Of a stretch of 33,596 bases of DNA, positions 19,731 through 28,276 are shown in pieces; positions within the stretch are counted from its first letter, which is position 1, and each line of letters begins with the position of its first letter. Made by a program: the position numbers and the translations under genes. The notes under the pieces are model-generated. The model did not search any database. It saw only the letters and a list, made by a program, of their open reading frames with translations, and was not told where the DNA came from. This DNA comes from an uncultured Bacilli bacterium (lineage in GTDB: Bacteria > Bacillota_I > Bacilli_A > RF39 > UBA660): NCBI GenBank assembly GCA_947631135.1, contig CANRKE010000004.1, positions 1 through 33,596 of the forward strand, written 5' to 3'.

Positions 19731-20306
19731 TTATAAAATTTTATTATTTTTAATATTTGAGTTATTGTTAGTTTTATTCATATTTTTAACATAATTTATA
19801 TATACTTCAGCTATTTTTCTTAATTTTGAATAATTTATTTCCATCCAAATATTATCTTTATCACTTTTTATTTTTGATTCTAAATATGAATTATAAAATT
19901 GATAAAATGCACCATAATTAGGATACATTAATAATAAATATCTTGCTACATCCTTAATTTTACATTCTTTTTTAATATCTAAAAGTGGATATACTATAGC
20001 ATTTTCAAATTCATCTTTAAACTTTTTATCTCTTATATATAAATTATATACATTATCAATAAAATTTTTATCATTCATAACAGATAAATCATTTAAATAT
20101 AATACTTTCCTTGAATGTTTATTATCTTTTGATACAATACTTACTCTATCATATTTATTAATGTTACAATTTGTATATTGAAGAAGTCCAAGCTCATTAG
20201 TAACATTATACTTTGTTATAAATACATCAATTTTTTTTAATGTATCAGAAACAATAACATTTTTTTTATCATCATTTTTATTATAGTATACTAGTTCATA
20301 CATCAT
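19731..20306 (-). CDS. Hypothetical protein
   Basis: About 191-195 aa ORF with RBS-like ggtgatt upstream; Lys/Asn/Tyr-rich, no family recognised. Confidence 0.55.
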   Translation of the reverse strand: MMYELVYYNKNDDKKNVIVSDTLKKIDVFITKYNVTNELGLLQYTNCNINKYDRVSIVSKDNKHSRKVLYLNDLSVMNDKNFIDNVYNLYIRDKKFKDEFENAIVYPLLDIKKECKIKDVARYLLLMYPNYGAFYQFYNSYLESKIKSDKDNIWMEINYSKLRKIAEVYINYVKNMNKTNNNSNIKNNKIL

Positions 20307-20380
20307 ACCAATCACCACTTATAGTATACACTAAATATTAAATCATAGCAATTAAATAATATTTGTTTTTATTTTATTAA

Positions 20381-20446
20381 TTAAATACTTTAGAAATGCT
20401 TGATTATTTTTTTAGTGTGTGTTAGGATAATCATTAATTTAGGAGG
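20381..20446 (+). repeat. Leader/promoter repeat copy 1 (upstream of first 28-aa-repeat gene)
   Basis: 66 bp ttaaatactttagaaatgcttgattatttttttagTgtgtgttaggataatcattaatttaggagg; matches 21240-21305 with one mismatch by eye. Confidence 0.95.
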
Positions 20447-20455
20447 TGAAAATTT

Positions 20456-21097
20456 ATGTATGACGTTGAAGTTACTAAAATATTTAGTAATATTTATCAA
20501 ATCCGAAAAAATTTGGGTAAAGATATAGCAGATGATATAATAATTAAATTGTTCGAAAAAGATGTTTTGAATATTAAAAATGCAGAATTAAGCTATGAGT
20601 TTGCTAAAAATATAGCGGGTGCAGATATTAAGGCTCATGAAAAGGTTGTCATTGATAGTAAAGATCCAAAATTTAATTATTGGTTTGTAGCTTATATAGA
20701 AGGTGCAGATATTGAAGCCCATGAAAAGGTTGTTATTGAGAGTAAAGATCCTGAATGGAATTATAATTTTGCTAGTAATGCAAAATGTACAGATATTAAG
20801 GCTCATGAAAAGGTTGTCATTGATAGCAAAGATCTATTATATAATTTTTGTTTTGCTCGTGATGTAGAAGGTGCAGATGTTTTAGCTCATGGTAAAGTTA
20901 TTGTTGATAGTAAAAATCTAGAATATAATGTAGCATTTATGCTTAAAATAAAGGGTGCAGATATTGAAGCTCATAAAAAAGCTATTATTGACACTATTGC
21001 TAATATTAAAAAATTTAATAAAGGTTATAAATACAATAGAAATGGTAATGATACTGGAACATGCCTTGTAAAAATACTTTCTTTATTAAACCCATAA
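20456..21097 (+). CDS. 28-aa tandem-repeat protein, short paralog (about 5 repeats)
   Basis: Repeats of the form GADIKAHEKVVIDSKDPEWNYEFAKNIA; N-terminal cap FSNIYQIRKNLGKD..IIIKLFEKDVLNIKNAELSYEFA; RBS aggaggtg. Confidence 0.9.
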   Translation: MYDVEVTKIFSNIYQIRKNLGKDIADDIIIKLFEKDVLNIKNAELSYEFAKNIAGADIKAHEKVVIDSKDPKFNYWFVAYIEGADIEAHEKVVIESKDPEWNYNFASNAKCTDIKAHEKVVIDSKDLLYNFCFARDVEGADVLAHGKVIVDSKNLEYNVAFMLKIKGADIEAHKKAIIDTIANIKKFNKGYKYNRNGNDTGTCLVKILSLLNP

Positions 21098-21137
21098 AAC
21101 AAAGTTAATGTATATTAATAAACAAACTTTGTTTTTT
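21098..21137 (+). terminator. Rho-independent terminator of first repeat gene
   Basis: AACAAAGTT ... AACTTTGTT stem followed by TTTTTT; near copy of the hairpin at 22917-22955. Confidence 0.85.
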
Positions 21138-21239
21138 AAATTTTATTACTTAAGTAATAACCTGAAAATAATTACTTTTCATAACTATACGTAACTTGAA
21201 TATTGTCAAAGGGATAATGCGTTTTTATGAAATTATTAT

Positions 21240-21305
21240 TTAAATACTTTAGAAATGCTTGATTATTTTTTTAGCGTGTGTTAGGATAATCATTAATTTA
21301 GGAGG
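21240..21305 (+). repeat. Leader/promoter repeat copy 2 (upstream of second 28-aa-repeat gene)
   Basis: Same 66 bp block as 20381-20446 with a single T/C difference. Confidence 0.95.
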
Positions 21306-21313
21306 AAAAATTT

Positions 21314-22927
21314 ATGAATGAAATTGATGAAATATTTTCTAATATTCAAGAAATACGAAATAAATATGGTGATGATATAGTAATTAAATTGTTTGAAAAT
21401 GATATTTTGAATGTTAAAAATCCAGAATTAAGCTATAAGTTTGCTGAAATGGTAAAGAGTGCGAATATTTTAGCTCACGGTAAAGTTGTCATTGATAGCA
21501 AAGATCCAAGATTGAATTATGAATTTGCTTTTAATGTAAAAGGTGCAGATATTAAGGCTCATGAAAAAATTGTTATTGAAAGTAAAAATCCTGAATGGAA
21601 TTATTGGTTTGCTAAAAATATAGCAGGTGCAGATATTGAAGCCCATGAAAAGGTTGTTATTGATAGCAAAGATCCTGAATGGAATTATGAATTTGCTAAA
21701 AATATAGCAGGTGCGGATATTAAGGCTCATGAAAAGGTTGTCATTGATAGCAAAGAGCTAGTATATAATTTTTGTTTTGCTCATGATATAAAAGGTGCGG
21801 ATGTTAAGGCTCATGAAAAGGTTGTCATTGATAGCAAAGATCTAGATTGGAATTATAAATTTGCTCACTATATAGAAGGTGCGGATGTTTTAGCTCATGG
21901 TAAAGTTATTATTGATAGTAAAGATTTAGATTGGAATTTTAAATTTGCTTTTAATGTAAAAGGTGCGGATGTTTTAGCTCATGGTAAAGTTATTATTGAT
22001 AGTGAAGATCTAGATTGGAATTTTAAATTTGCTCACTATATAGAAGGTGCGGATGTTTTAGCTCATGGTAAAGTTATTGTTGCTAGTAAAGATCTAGATT
22101 GGAATTATAAATTTGCTCACTATATAAAAGGTGCGGATGTTTTAGCTCATGGTAAAGTTATTATTGATAGTAAAAATCCAAGATGGAATTATAAATTTGC
22201 TCATGATATAAATGGATCAGATATTTTAGCTCATAGTAAAGCTATTGTTGATAGTAAAGATCTAGATTGGAATTATTATTTCGCTCATGATATAAAAGGT
22301 GCGGATGTTTTAGCTCATGGTAAAGTTATTATTGATAGTAAAGATCTAGAACGAAATTATAATTTTGCCCGTGATATAAAAGGTGCTGATGTTTTAGCTC
22401 ATGGTAAAGTTATTATTGATAGTAAAGATCTAGGATGGAATTATTGGTTTGCTAAAAATATAGCAGGTGCAGATATTAAGGCTCATGGTAAAGTTATTAT
22501 TGATAGTAAAAATCCAGAATGGAATTATAATTTTGCTCACGATATAAAAGGTGCTGATATTAAGTTTCATGAAAAAATTGTTATTGATAGTAAAGATCCA
22601 AAATGGAATTATTATTTTGCTCGTGATATAGATGGTGCAGATATTGGAGCTCATGAAAAGGTTGTTATTGATAGTAAAGATCCAGAATGGAATTATAATT
22701 TTGCTCACGATATAAAAGGTGCAGATATTTTAGCTCATAAAAAAATTGTTATTGAGAGTGAAGATCCAAGATGGAAGTATCTTTTAGTTAGTGATATAAT
22801 ACATAATAATTTTTTTACTAATAATGAAAATGAAAAATTTAATAATGAATTTGATGAAGATATAAATGATATTAATAAAATCACTGCAAAAATACTTTCT
22901 TTATCAAACTCTAAAAAACAAAGTTAA
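21314..22927 (+). CDS. 28-aa tandem-repeat protein, long paralog (16 repeats)
   Basis: 16 counted repeats of about GADVLAHGKVIIDSKDLDWNYKFAHDIK (84 bp period) between an N-terminal cap and a C-terminal tail resembling the upstream paralog; RBS aggagg. Confidence 0.92.
   Translation: MNEIDEIFSNIQEIRNKYGDDIVIKLFENDILNVKNPELSYKFAEMVKSANILAHGKVVIDSKDPRLNYEFAFNVKGADIKAHEKIVIESKNPEWNYWFAKNIAGADIEAHEKVVIDSKDPEWNYEFAKNIAGADIKAHEKVVIDSKELVYNFCFAHDIKGADVKAHEKVVIDSKDLDWNYKFAHYIEGADVLAHGKVIIDSKDLDWNFKFAFNVKGADVLAHGKVIIDSEDLDWNFKFAHYIEGADVLAHGKVIVASKDLDWNYKFAHYIKGADVLAHGKVIIDSKNPRWNYKFAHDINGSDILAHSKAIVDSKDLDWNYYFAHDIKGADVLAHGKVIIDSKDLERNYNFARDIKGADVLAHGKVIIDSKDLGWNYWFAKNIAGADIKAHGKVIIDSKNPEWNYNFAHDIKGADIKFHEKIVIDSKDPKWNYYFARDIDGADIGAHEKVVIDSKDPEWNYNFAHDIKGADILAHKKIVIESEDPRWKYLLVSDIIHNNFFTNNENEKFNNEFDEDINDINKITAKILSLSNSKKQS
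21464..22790 (+). repeat. 84-bp in-frame tandem repeat array
   Basis: Recurring gatgttttagctcatggtaaagttattattgatagtaaagatctagattggaattataaatttgctcatgatataaaaggtgcg units; boundaries approximate. Confidence 0.9.
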
Positions 22928-22955
22928 TGTGTATTAATAAACTTTGTTTTTATTT
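22917..22955 (+). terminator. Rho-independent terminator of second repeat gene
   Basis: AACAAAGTT...AACTTTGTT followed by TTTT; the 5' arm overlaps the end of the CDS and its stop codon. Confidence 0.85.
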
Positions 22956-23021
22956 TATTATTTAAATATAACGTTTTGACTTATATTAATTAAAGTTTTA
23001 TAATGATTGTGGTGATTAAAT

Positions 23022-23903
23022 ATGTATGATAATTGTAATTTATGTCCACGAAAGTGTAATATTAATAGGAACTTAAACAATGGTTTTTGTAAGAATAGTA
23101 ATGATATAAGAATTGCTAAAGCATATCCACATATGTTTGAAGAACCATGTATTTCATATAAATATGGAAGTGGTACAATATTTTTTAGTGGGTGTAATTT
23201 AAAATGTATATATTGTCAAAATAAAGAAATATCAAGTGGTAATTATGGTAAAATAATAAGTATAGAAAGATTATCACAAATAATGTTAGAATTGCAAGAT
23301 AAAAAGTGTCACAATATAAATTTAGTTACACCTACACATTTTGTTCAAAGTATAATTGAGGCTATTAAATTATCACGTAAAAATGGTCTTAATATACCAA
23401 TAATATATAATACAAGTGGATATGAAAGTGTTGATACTATAAAAATGTTAGATGGTTATATTGATATTTATTTAACTGACTTCAAATATTATAATAATGA
23501 AATAGCTAATAAATATTCTAAAGCATATAATTACTTTAAATATGCATCTCTTGCACTAGAAGAAATGAAAAGACAAATTCCTAATAACATATTTGAAGAT
23601 GAAATATTAAAAAAAGGAATTATAGTGAGACATTTAGTATTACCAAATAATATAGATGATTCTAAAAAAATATTAAGTTATTTATATAATAAATATAAAA
23701 ATGATATTATCTACAGTATAATGAATCAATATACAGTAATAGAAAAATTACCATTTGATGAATTAAATAGATCTATAACTTCAGAAGAATATAATGAGAT
23801 TATAGATTACGCATATAACTTAGGAATAGATAATGCATATGTTCAAGAAGATGGAACAATAAGTGAGAGTTTTATTCCAAAATTTGATTTTGAAGGTGTA
23901 TAA
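23022..23903 (+). CDS. Radical SAM protein, pyruvate-formate-lyase-activating-enzyme-like
   Basis: N-terminal CNLCPRKCNINR, radical SAM motif FFSGCNLKCIYCQNKEIS, VTPTHFVQSIIEAIKLSR, YNTSGYESVDTIKMLDGYIDIYLTDFKY. Confidence 0.88.
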   Translation: MYDNCNLCPRKCNINRNLNNGFCKNSNDIRIAKAYPHMFEEPCISYKYGSGTIFFSGCNLKCIYCQNKEISSGNYGKIISIERLSQIMLELQDKKCHNINLVTPTHFVQSIIEAIKLSRKNGLNIPIIYNTSGYESVDTIKMLDGYIDIYLTDFKYYNNEIANKYSKAYNYFKYASLALEEMKRQIPNNIFEDEILKKGIIVRHLVLPNNIDDSKKILSYLYNKYKNDIIYSIMNQYTVIEKLPFDELNRSITSEEYNEIIDYAYNLGIDNAYVQEDGTISESFIPKFDFEGV

Positions 23904-23926
23904 AAAAATGGACTTAATATCCATTT

Positions 23927-24277
23927 TTAATCTTTCGCTTTAAATATTAATCCTAAGAAGAAAGCAACAATTATTGAACATACTATACCAGATGCAGTAA
24001 GATCAAACATACCTAATAATAATCCTGTAACACCATAAGTTTCTGCTGAATGTAATGCACCATGAATTAAGGAATGTCCAAAACTAGTTATAGGAACTAA
24101 TGCTCCTCCACCTGCATAAAGTATAATTTTATCATATATACCAAATGAATCTAATATTACACCAATTACAACAAATAAAGCAGTAATATGTCCTGGTGTT
24201 AGCTTTGTTGAATCAAGTATTATTTGTGCGATCGCACATATTATTCCACATACTAAAAACGAATATAAGTATATCAT
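23927..24277 (-). CDS. spoVAE: Stage V sporulation protein AE
   Basis: 116 aa membrane protein, downstream of spoVAD; KLTPGHITALFVVIGVILDSFGIYDKIILYAGGGALVPITSFGHSLIHGA. Confidence 0.92.
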   Translation of the reverse strand: MIYLYSFLVCGIICAIAQIILDSTKLTPGHITALFVVIGVILDSFGIYDKIILYAGGGALVPITSFGHSLIHGALHSAETYGVTGLLLGMFDLTASGIVCSIIVAFFLGLIFKAKD

Positions 24278-25260
24278 TATTCTACAACCTCCAAACTAAT
24301 TGCATGAGAAAGTGCAGGAATTGATTTTTTTTGATTTACAAGTGTTGGTGAATGAAGTGCTCCTGTTGCAACAAGTAGTACTCTTTTAAGTTCACCTTTC
24401 ATCATTCTTTTTAATATAAGTGAATAACTAACCAAAGGTAGACATGCTGGTCCACTAGCTCCTGCATATACATCTTGATTTTCTAAATCATACAACATAA
24501 CACCACAATCATTATATTTTTTAAGTTCTATATTATATACCTCTTGCATATATTTTTTTAATATTTCTTTTCCATATATACCAAGATCTCCAGTAACAAT
24601 TAAGTCATAATATGAAATATCTCTATTCGTATCTTTTAAATGATCGTATATTGTTTGTGCAGCTGCTGGTGCCATTACTCCACCCATATTATATACATCC
24701 TTAATTCCCATATCCACTACTCTACCTATAGTACCAGATTCTATTTTTATATTTGATTTTTGATTTGATACATATGCACTACATGCACCTGTTGATGTAA
24801 AAGTCATTACTTTAGGTTTAGAACCACCATACTCAACTGGATATCTAAATTGACGTTCACTAGTACAATTATGACTTGATACTGATGTAATCGCGCTTTT
24901 TATTTTTTTAGAATCAATTAGACTAGATGCTAGTATTAATCCCTCTGTACTTGTTGTACATGCATTATATATTCCTAAATATGGAATATTTAAGTTTAAT
25001 GCTGTTAAATTAGAACTTATTATTTGATTCAATAAATCGCCACTTATAAATACATCTGCACTATCCTTACCTACTTTTTCAAGTACTTTATTCACACTTT
25101 CACTAAGCATTTTTACCTCTGCATCTTCAAAAGTTTTTTCTCCAAAATAAAAATCAGAATAACTTTTATCAAAATATTTAGAAATAGGTCCCTTTTTTTC
25201 ATATGGTCCTGCAATAGTTGCAACATCATTTATGTATACATTTTTAAAATTAAATGTCAT
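24277..25260 (-). CDS. spoVAD: Stage V sporulation protein AD
   Basis: Thiolase-like fold; NLNIPYLGIYNACTTSTEGLILASSLID, RQFRYPVEYGGSKPKVMTFTSTGACSAYVS, YDLIVTGDLGIYGKEI. Start MTFNFKNVY after GGAGG (the track start uses an upstream TTG). Confidence 0.95.
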   Translation of the reverse strand: MTFNFKNVYINDVATIAGPYEKKGPISKYFDKSYSDFYFGEKTFEDAEVKMLSESVNKVLEKVGKDSADVFISGDLLNQIISSNLTALNLNIPYLGIYNACTTSTEGLILASSLIDSKKIKSAITSVSSHNCTSERQFRYPVEYGGSKPKVMTFTSTGACSAYVSNQKSNIKIESGTIGRVVDMGIKDVYNMGGVMAPAAAQTIYDHLKDTNRDISYYDLIVTGDLGIYGKEILKKYMQEVYNIELKKYNDCGVMLYDLENQDVYAGASGPACLPLVSYSLILKRMMKGELKRVLLVATGALHSPTLVNQKKSIPALSHAISLEVVE

Positions 25261-25264
25261 AATA

Positions 25265-25705
25265 TCAACCTCCAAACATTAAAAATCTCAGTAATCCAAA
25301 TACATATGCAGCAACAACTCCATACAGTATTACACTACCTGTAAGTTTAAATATATTCGCACCTATTCCTAATATAAATCCTTCTTTTCTATATTCCATC
25401 GCAGCAGATGTCATCGCATGTGCAAAACCTGTTATTGGTACTATTATACCAGCATTTGCCCACGATACAACTTTATCGAAGAATCCAAAAGCAGTAAGTA
25501 AACTACCTACTATAATAAGAGTTATAGTCATATATGGTGCAGCATCTTTTGTTGGTATTTCAAAAACACACGAATAAAAATCAATTAATCCTTGTCCAAT
25601 TATTCCCATAAAACCACCGATAAAAAATGATTTTATAGTATTAATTAAAACATTTTCTTTAGGACAACAATTATCAACTAGTTTTTTATATTTTTCTTTA
25701 TCCAT
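25265..25705 (-). CDS. spoVAC: Stage V sporulation protein AC
   Basis: 146 aa membrane protein; SFFIGGFMGIIGQGLIDFY, NAGIIVPITGFAHAMTSAAMEYRKEGFILGIGANIFKLTGSVI; TGA stop. Confidence 0.93.
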   Translation of the reverse strand: MDKEKYKKLVDNCCPKENVLINTIKSFFIGGFMGIIGQGLIDFYSCVFEIPTKDAAPYMTITLIIVGSLLTAFGFFDKVVSWANAGIIVPITGFAHAMTSAAMEYRKEGFILGIGANIFKLTGSVILYGVVAAYVFGLLRFLMFGG

Positions 25706-25781
25706 AAAATCCCTCCAACAATATTATGGTATAAAAAAAATATTTTAAACATATATATTAAAAGTAAGACAATAAAATTAA

Positions 25782-26453
25782 TTATTGCCTTACACTCATA
25801 TTGTTTTTTAACGTTTTTAGTAGTTTATTTTCATATCTAGATACTTTTACTTGTGAAATTCCAAGTATATCTGCAACTTCACTTTGAGTTTTATCCTGAT
25901 AATATCTATATTGTAATAACTTTTTATCGTAATCACTTAATTTAGATAATTCATCCCTTAATGATATTAAATCATCTAAATTACTATTTTTCTTATCAGG
26001 TATTACATCATATAAATTTAAATTATCAACATTATTGGATATAGTACCATCCAAACTTTTAATGTTATTATCTAACTCAAGTATTCTTGATAATGTATAT
26101 TCATCAATTTCAAGATAATCAACTAAATCAGAAATAGTCACTTCTCTCATAAGTTTCTGTTCTAATAATACTTTTGCATTATTTACTTTATATTTTAAAC
26201 TGTTATATTCTTTGCTGACTTTAATGGTCTTATCTTCACGTATAAATTTTTTAATTTCTCCCATAATATACGTGTACGCATAAGTAGAAAATTTACTTCC
26301 ACCATCTTTTTTATAATTTTTATAAGCGCTTATTAATCCCATTACACCTACTTGATATAAATCATCATAATTATAGTAATTTTTATACTTATTAACAAAA
26401 TAATATATTAAATTTTTATTTTCATATATTAATTTATTTAATTCATCATTCAT
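25782..26453 (-). CDS. sigF: Sporulation RNA polymerase sigma factor, SigF
   Basis: Sigma-70 region 2 YDDLYQVGVMGLISAYKNYKKDGGSKFSTYAYTYIMGEIKKFIRED and region 4 KTQSEVADILGISQVKVSRYENKLLKTLK; synteny with spoIIAA-like and spoVAC/D/E. Confidence 0.88.
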   Translation of the reverse strand: MNDELNKLIYENKNLIYYFVNKYKNYYNYDDLYQVGVMGLISAYKNYKKDGGSKFSTYAYTYIMGEIKKFIREDKTIKVSKEYNSLKYKVNNAKVLLEQKLMREVTISDLVDYLEIDEYTLSRILELDNNIKSLDGTISNNVDNLNLYDVIPDKKNSNLDDLISLRDELSKLSDYDKKLLQYRYYQDKTQSEVADILGISQVKVSRYENKLLKTLKNNMSVRQ

Positions 26454-26799
26454 TATATATTATGTCTATATTATGCATAATACTAAGTTCATTATCCTCC
26501 TTTCTATAATAACTAGTAATATTACTATTATTTATCTTATATTTAATTCTTTTATTGATGTTACATATAAACATTTTACTATTTTTCATTTTTGTTTCAT
26601 TATAGAATCTGTTTAAAACATCAATTCCAAATTCATCAATATAATCTAAATTTTCTAAATTAAATGCTATAAACTTGATACCATTTTTAATTACAATATC
26701 CTTTATTTCATCTAATTTATTTTTATTACTACTTGTTAGATGGCCATACAATCTTACAAAAAACACACCATGTCTAAATTCAAAATTAACATCGAGCAT
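26446..26799 (-). CDS. STAS-domain protein in spoIIAA position (degenerate anti-sigma-F-factor antagonist)
   Basis: 117 aa STAS pattern: FRHGVFFVRLYGHLTSSNKNKLDEI ... IKFIAFNLENLDYIDEFGIDVLNRFYNE; overlaps sigF by 8 bp. DSSG phospho-motif replaced by DEFG. Confidence 0.75.
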   Translation of the reverse strand: MLDVNFEFRHGVFFVRLYGHLTSSNKNKLDEIKDIVIKNGIKFIAFNLENLDYIDEFGIDVLNRFYNETKMKNSKMFICNINKRIKYKINNSNITSYYRKEDNELSIMHNIDIIYNE

Positions 26800-26865
26800 A
26801 AGAAAGATCCTCCTTACAAGTATACTCTATCACAAAATTTATACTTTTTGTTGAAATCGACAAAA

Positions 26866-28125
26866 CTAGTTATTATTTTTTAATCTTTTATATATTAAAT
26901 ACATTATGAATAATATATTTAGAAGTATAGAAATAACCGTTATGATATTAACATATTTATATTTTATTTTATATTTAGTTATATACTTATAAGCTGTTTT
27001 ATTAGTATCACAATTATTATCTGTATTAACATCTTTTTTTGTATTAGCTTTATTTAATAGTACTACACCATTTTTATTATTGATATCAGTATCATTACTA
27101 TCTTGATTATTAATTATATATGAAAAATTGTCTATATTAGATTTACTTGTAGGTATCATCTTAACTTCTTGATTACTATATTTATAATATAATTTATAGT
27201 TATCTAAGTCTTTATAATAACCATCTAAATTTAAATCATGATAATATCCATCAAGATATTTTTTATTTATTATATATGTTGGATATTTTTTTGTGACTCT
27301 TCTATAATATTTTTGTTCTTTATAATAACTTGTAAGTGAAACATTTTCTTCATCAATTTCTTTATAGAAATCAACGAGATCATATTCAAAATTATTATCC
27401 CAACTATCATCTACTTTAACATCAACTATAGTATCTTCCCGCTCATCTTTACTTATTATGTATGAATAATCAATTTCCTTTTTTGAATAAGTCTTGTAGG
27501 AATTACTTTCGGTTGGGCAGAAATAGAATTCTAATGATTTAGTATCACTATTAGGACTATTTATATATAATTTAATATTTATGTTATTTATATCATATGC
27601 TTTATTTAATTTAAGTATAATGTAACCTCCCGATCTTATTTTAGCTTTGTTATCTTCATCAGCAATTCCATCATTTAAATAATCAAGCGTTGCTTTATAA
27701 CAATTTATAAAATCATGAACTTCATAATCAATTTTATTATTATCATTATCTTTCATTTCAATCTCAGAAATATTTATTTCCTTTCCACTAGGTATTATTT
27801 TATACTTGAGCATTACATACTGGACTTTCTTAGCTTGATATAATTCATACATATCGCTGATTTCATAGTTCTCATCCAATGTTTGATCATTATATTTTTT
27901 ATATGATGAATAACTAACTTCACAATTATCAAGATCTTGATAATAATCTGTGCTACTAATACGTTCCATAACCCCTATGTACTTATATTCTTTTTTGTAC
28001 CATTTATATCTTTTTTCAATATTCTCGACTCGCCTATTTTCAAAAACATCAGTTGTATAGTCATCTGCATAAACGAGTTGAAACATGAAAAGAGACACAA
28101 ACAGTAGTGCGAAAAATCTTTTCAT
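26866..28125 (-). CDS. Tyr/Lys-rich secreted or surface protein with signal peptide and C-terminal TM helix
   Basis: MKRFFALLFVSLFMFQLVYADD signal peptide; C-terminal YVNIITVISILLNILFIMYLIYKRLKNNN; no family recognised. Confidence 0.7.
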   Translation of the reverse strand: MKRFFALLFVSLFMFQLVYADDYTTDVFENRRVENIEKRYKWYKKEYKYIGVMERISSTDYYQDLDNCEVSYSSYKKYNDQTLDENYEISDMYELYQAKKVQYVMLKYKIIPSGKEINISEIEMKDNDNNKIDYEVHDFINCYKATLDYLNDGIADEDNKAKIRSGGYIILKLNKAYDINNINIKLYINSPNSDTKSLEFYFCPTESNSYKTYSKKEIDYSYIISKDEREDTIVDVKVDDSWDNNFEYDLVDFYKEIDEENVSLTSYYKEQKYYRRVTKKYPTYIINKKYLDGYYHDLNLDGYYKDLDNYKLYYKYSNQEVKMIPTSKSNIDNFSYIINNQDSNDTDINNKNGVVLLNKANTKKDVNTDNNCDTNKTAYKYITKYKIKYKYVNIITVISILLNILFIMYLIYKRLKNNN

Positions 28126-28276
28126 AAAAAAACCTCCTCAATATATTATTCTAAAAAAAATGCAAAAAGTCTTTTTTTTTTTTTAATTTTTTCAATTTTT
28201 TTTAAAATCTGGACTTTTTACAGGTACATAATATAACAAATTGTATAAATTATATTAGAACAAAGGAGGGATAAAT

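Noticed and set aside
20588-22708. Antisense ORFs (20588-20806, 21470-21730, 22430-22708) with repeating FMSLNICTFYI...IIPFWIFTINNN
   Set aside because: They are the reverse-strand reading of the 84-bp coding repeats; no RBS, and the plus-strand frame has a clear RBS, caps and terminator.
21314-22927. Possible CRISPR or non-coding tandem repeat array
   Set aside because: Period is exactly 84 bp, in-frame, without unique spacers, and encodes a conserved protein repeat.
25260-25275. Alternative genetic code (TGA as Trp) as in Mollicutes
   Set aside because: spoVAC ends with TGA directly before the spoVAD RBS/start, and Trp residues are encoded by TGG.
28201-28240. SigK-like promoter (CATAATATA) upstream of the YjcZ-like gene
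   Set aside because: A -10-like CATAnnnTA is present, but no AC-type -35 at the right spacing; AT-rich background makes this weak.
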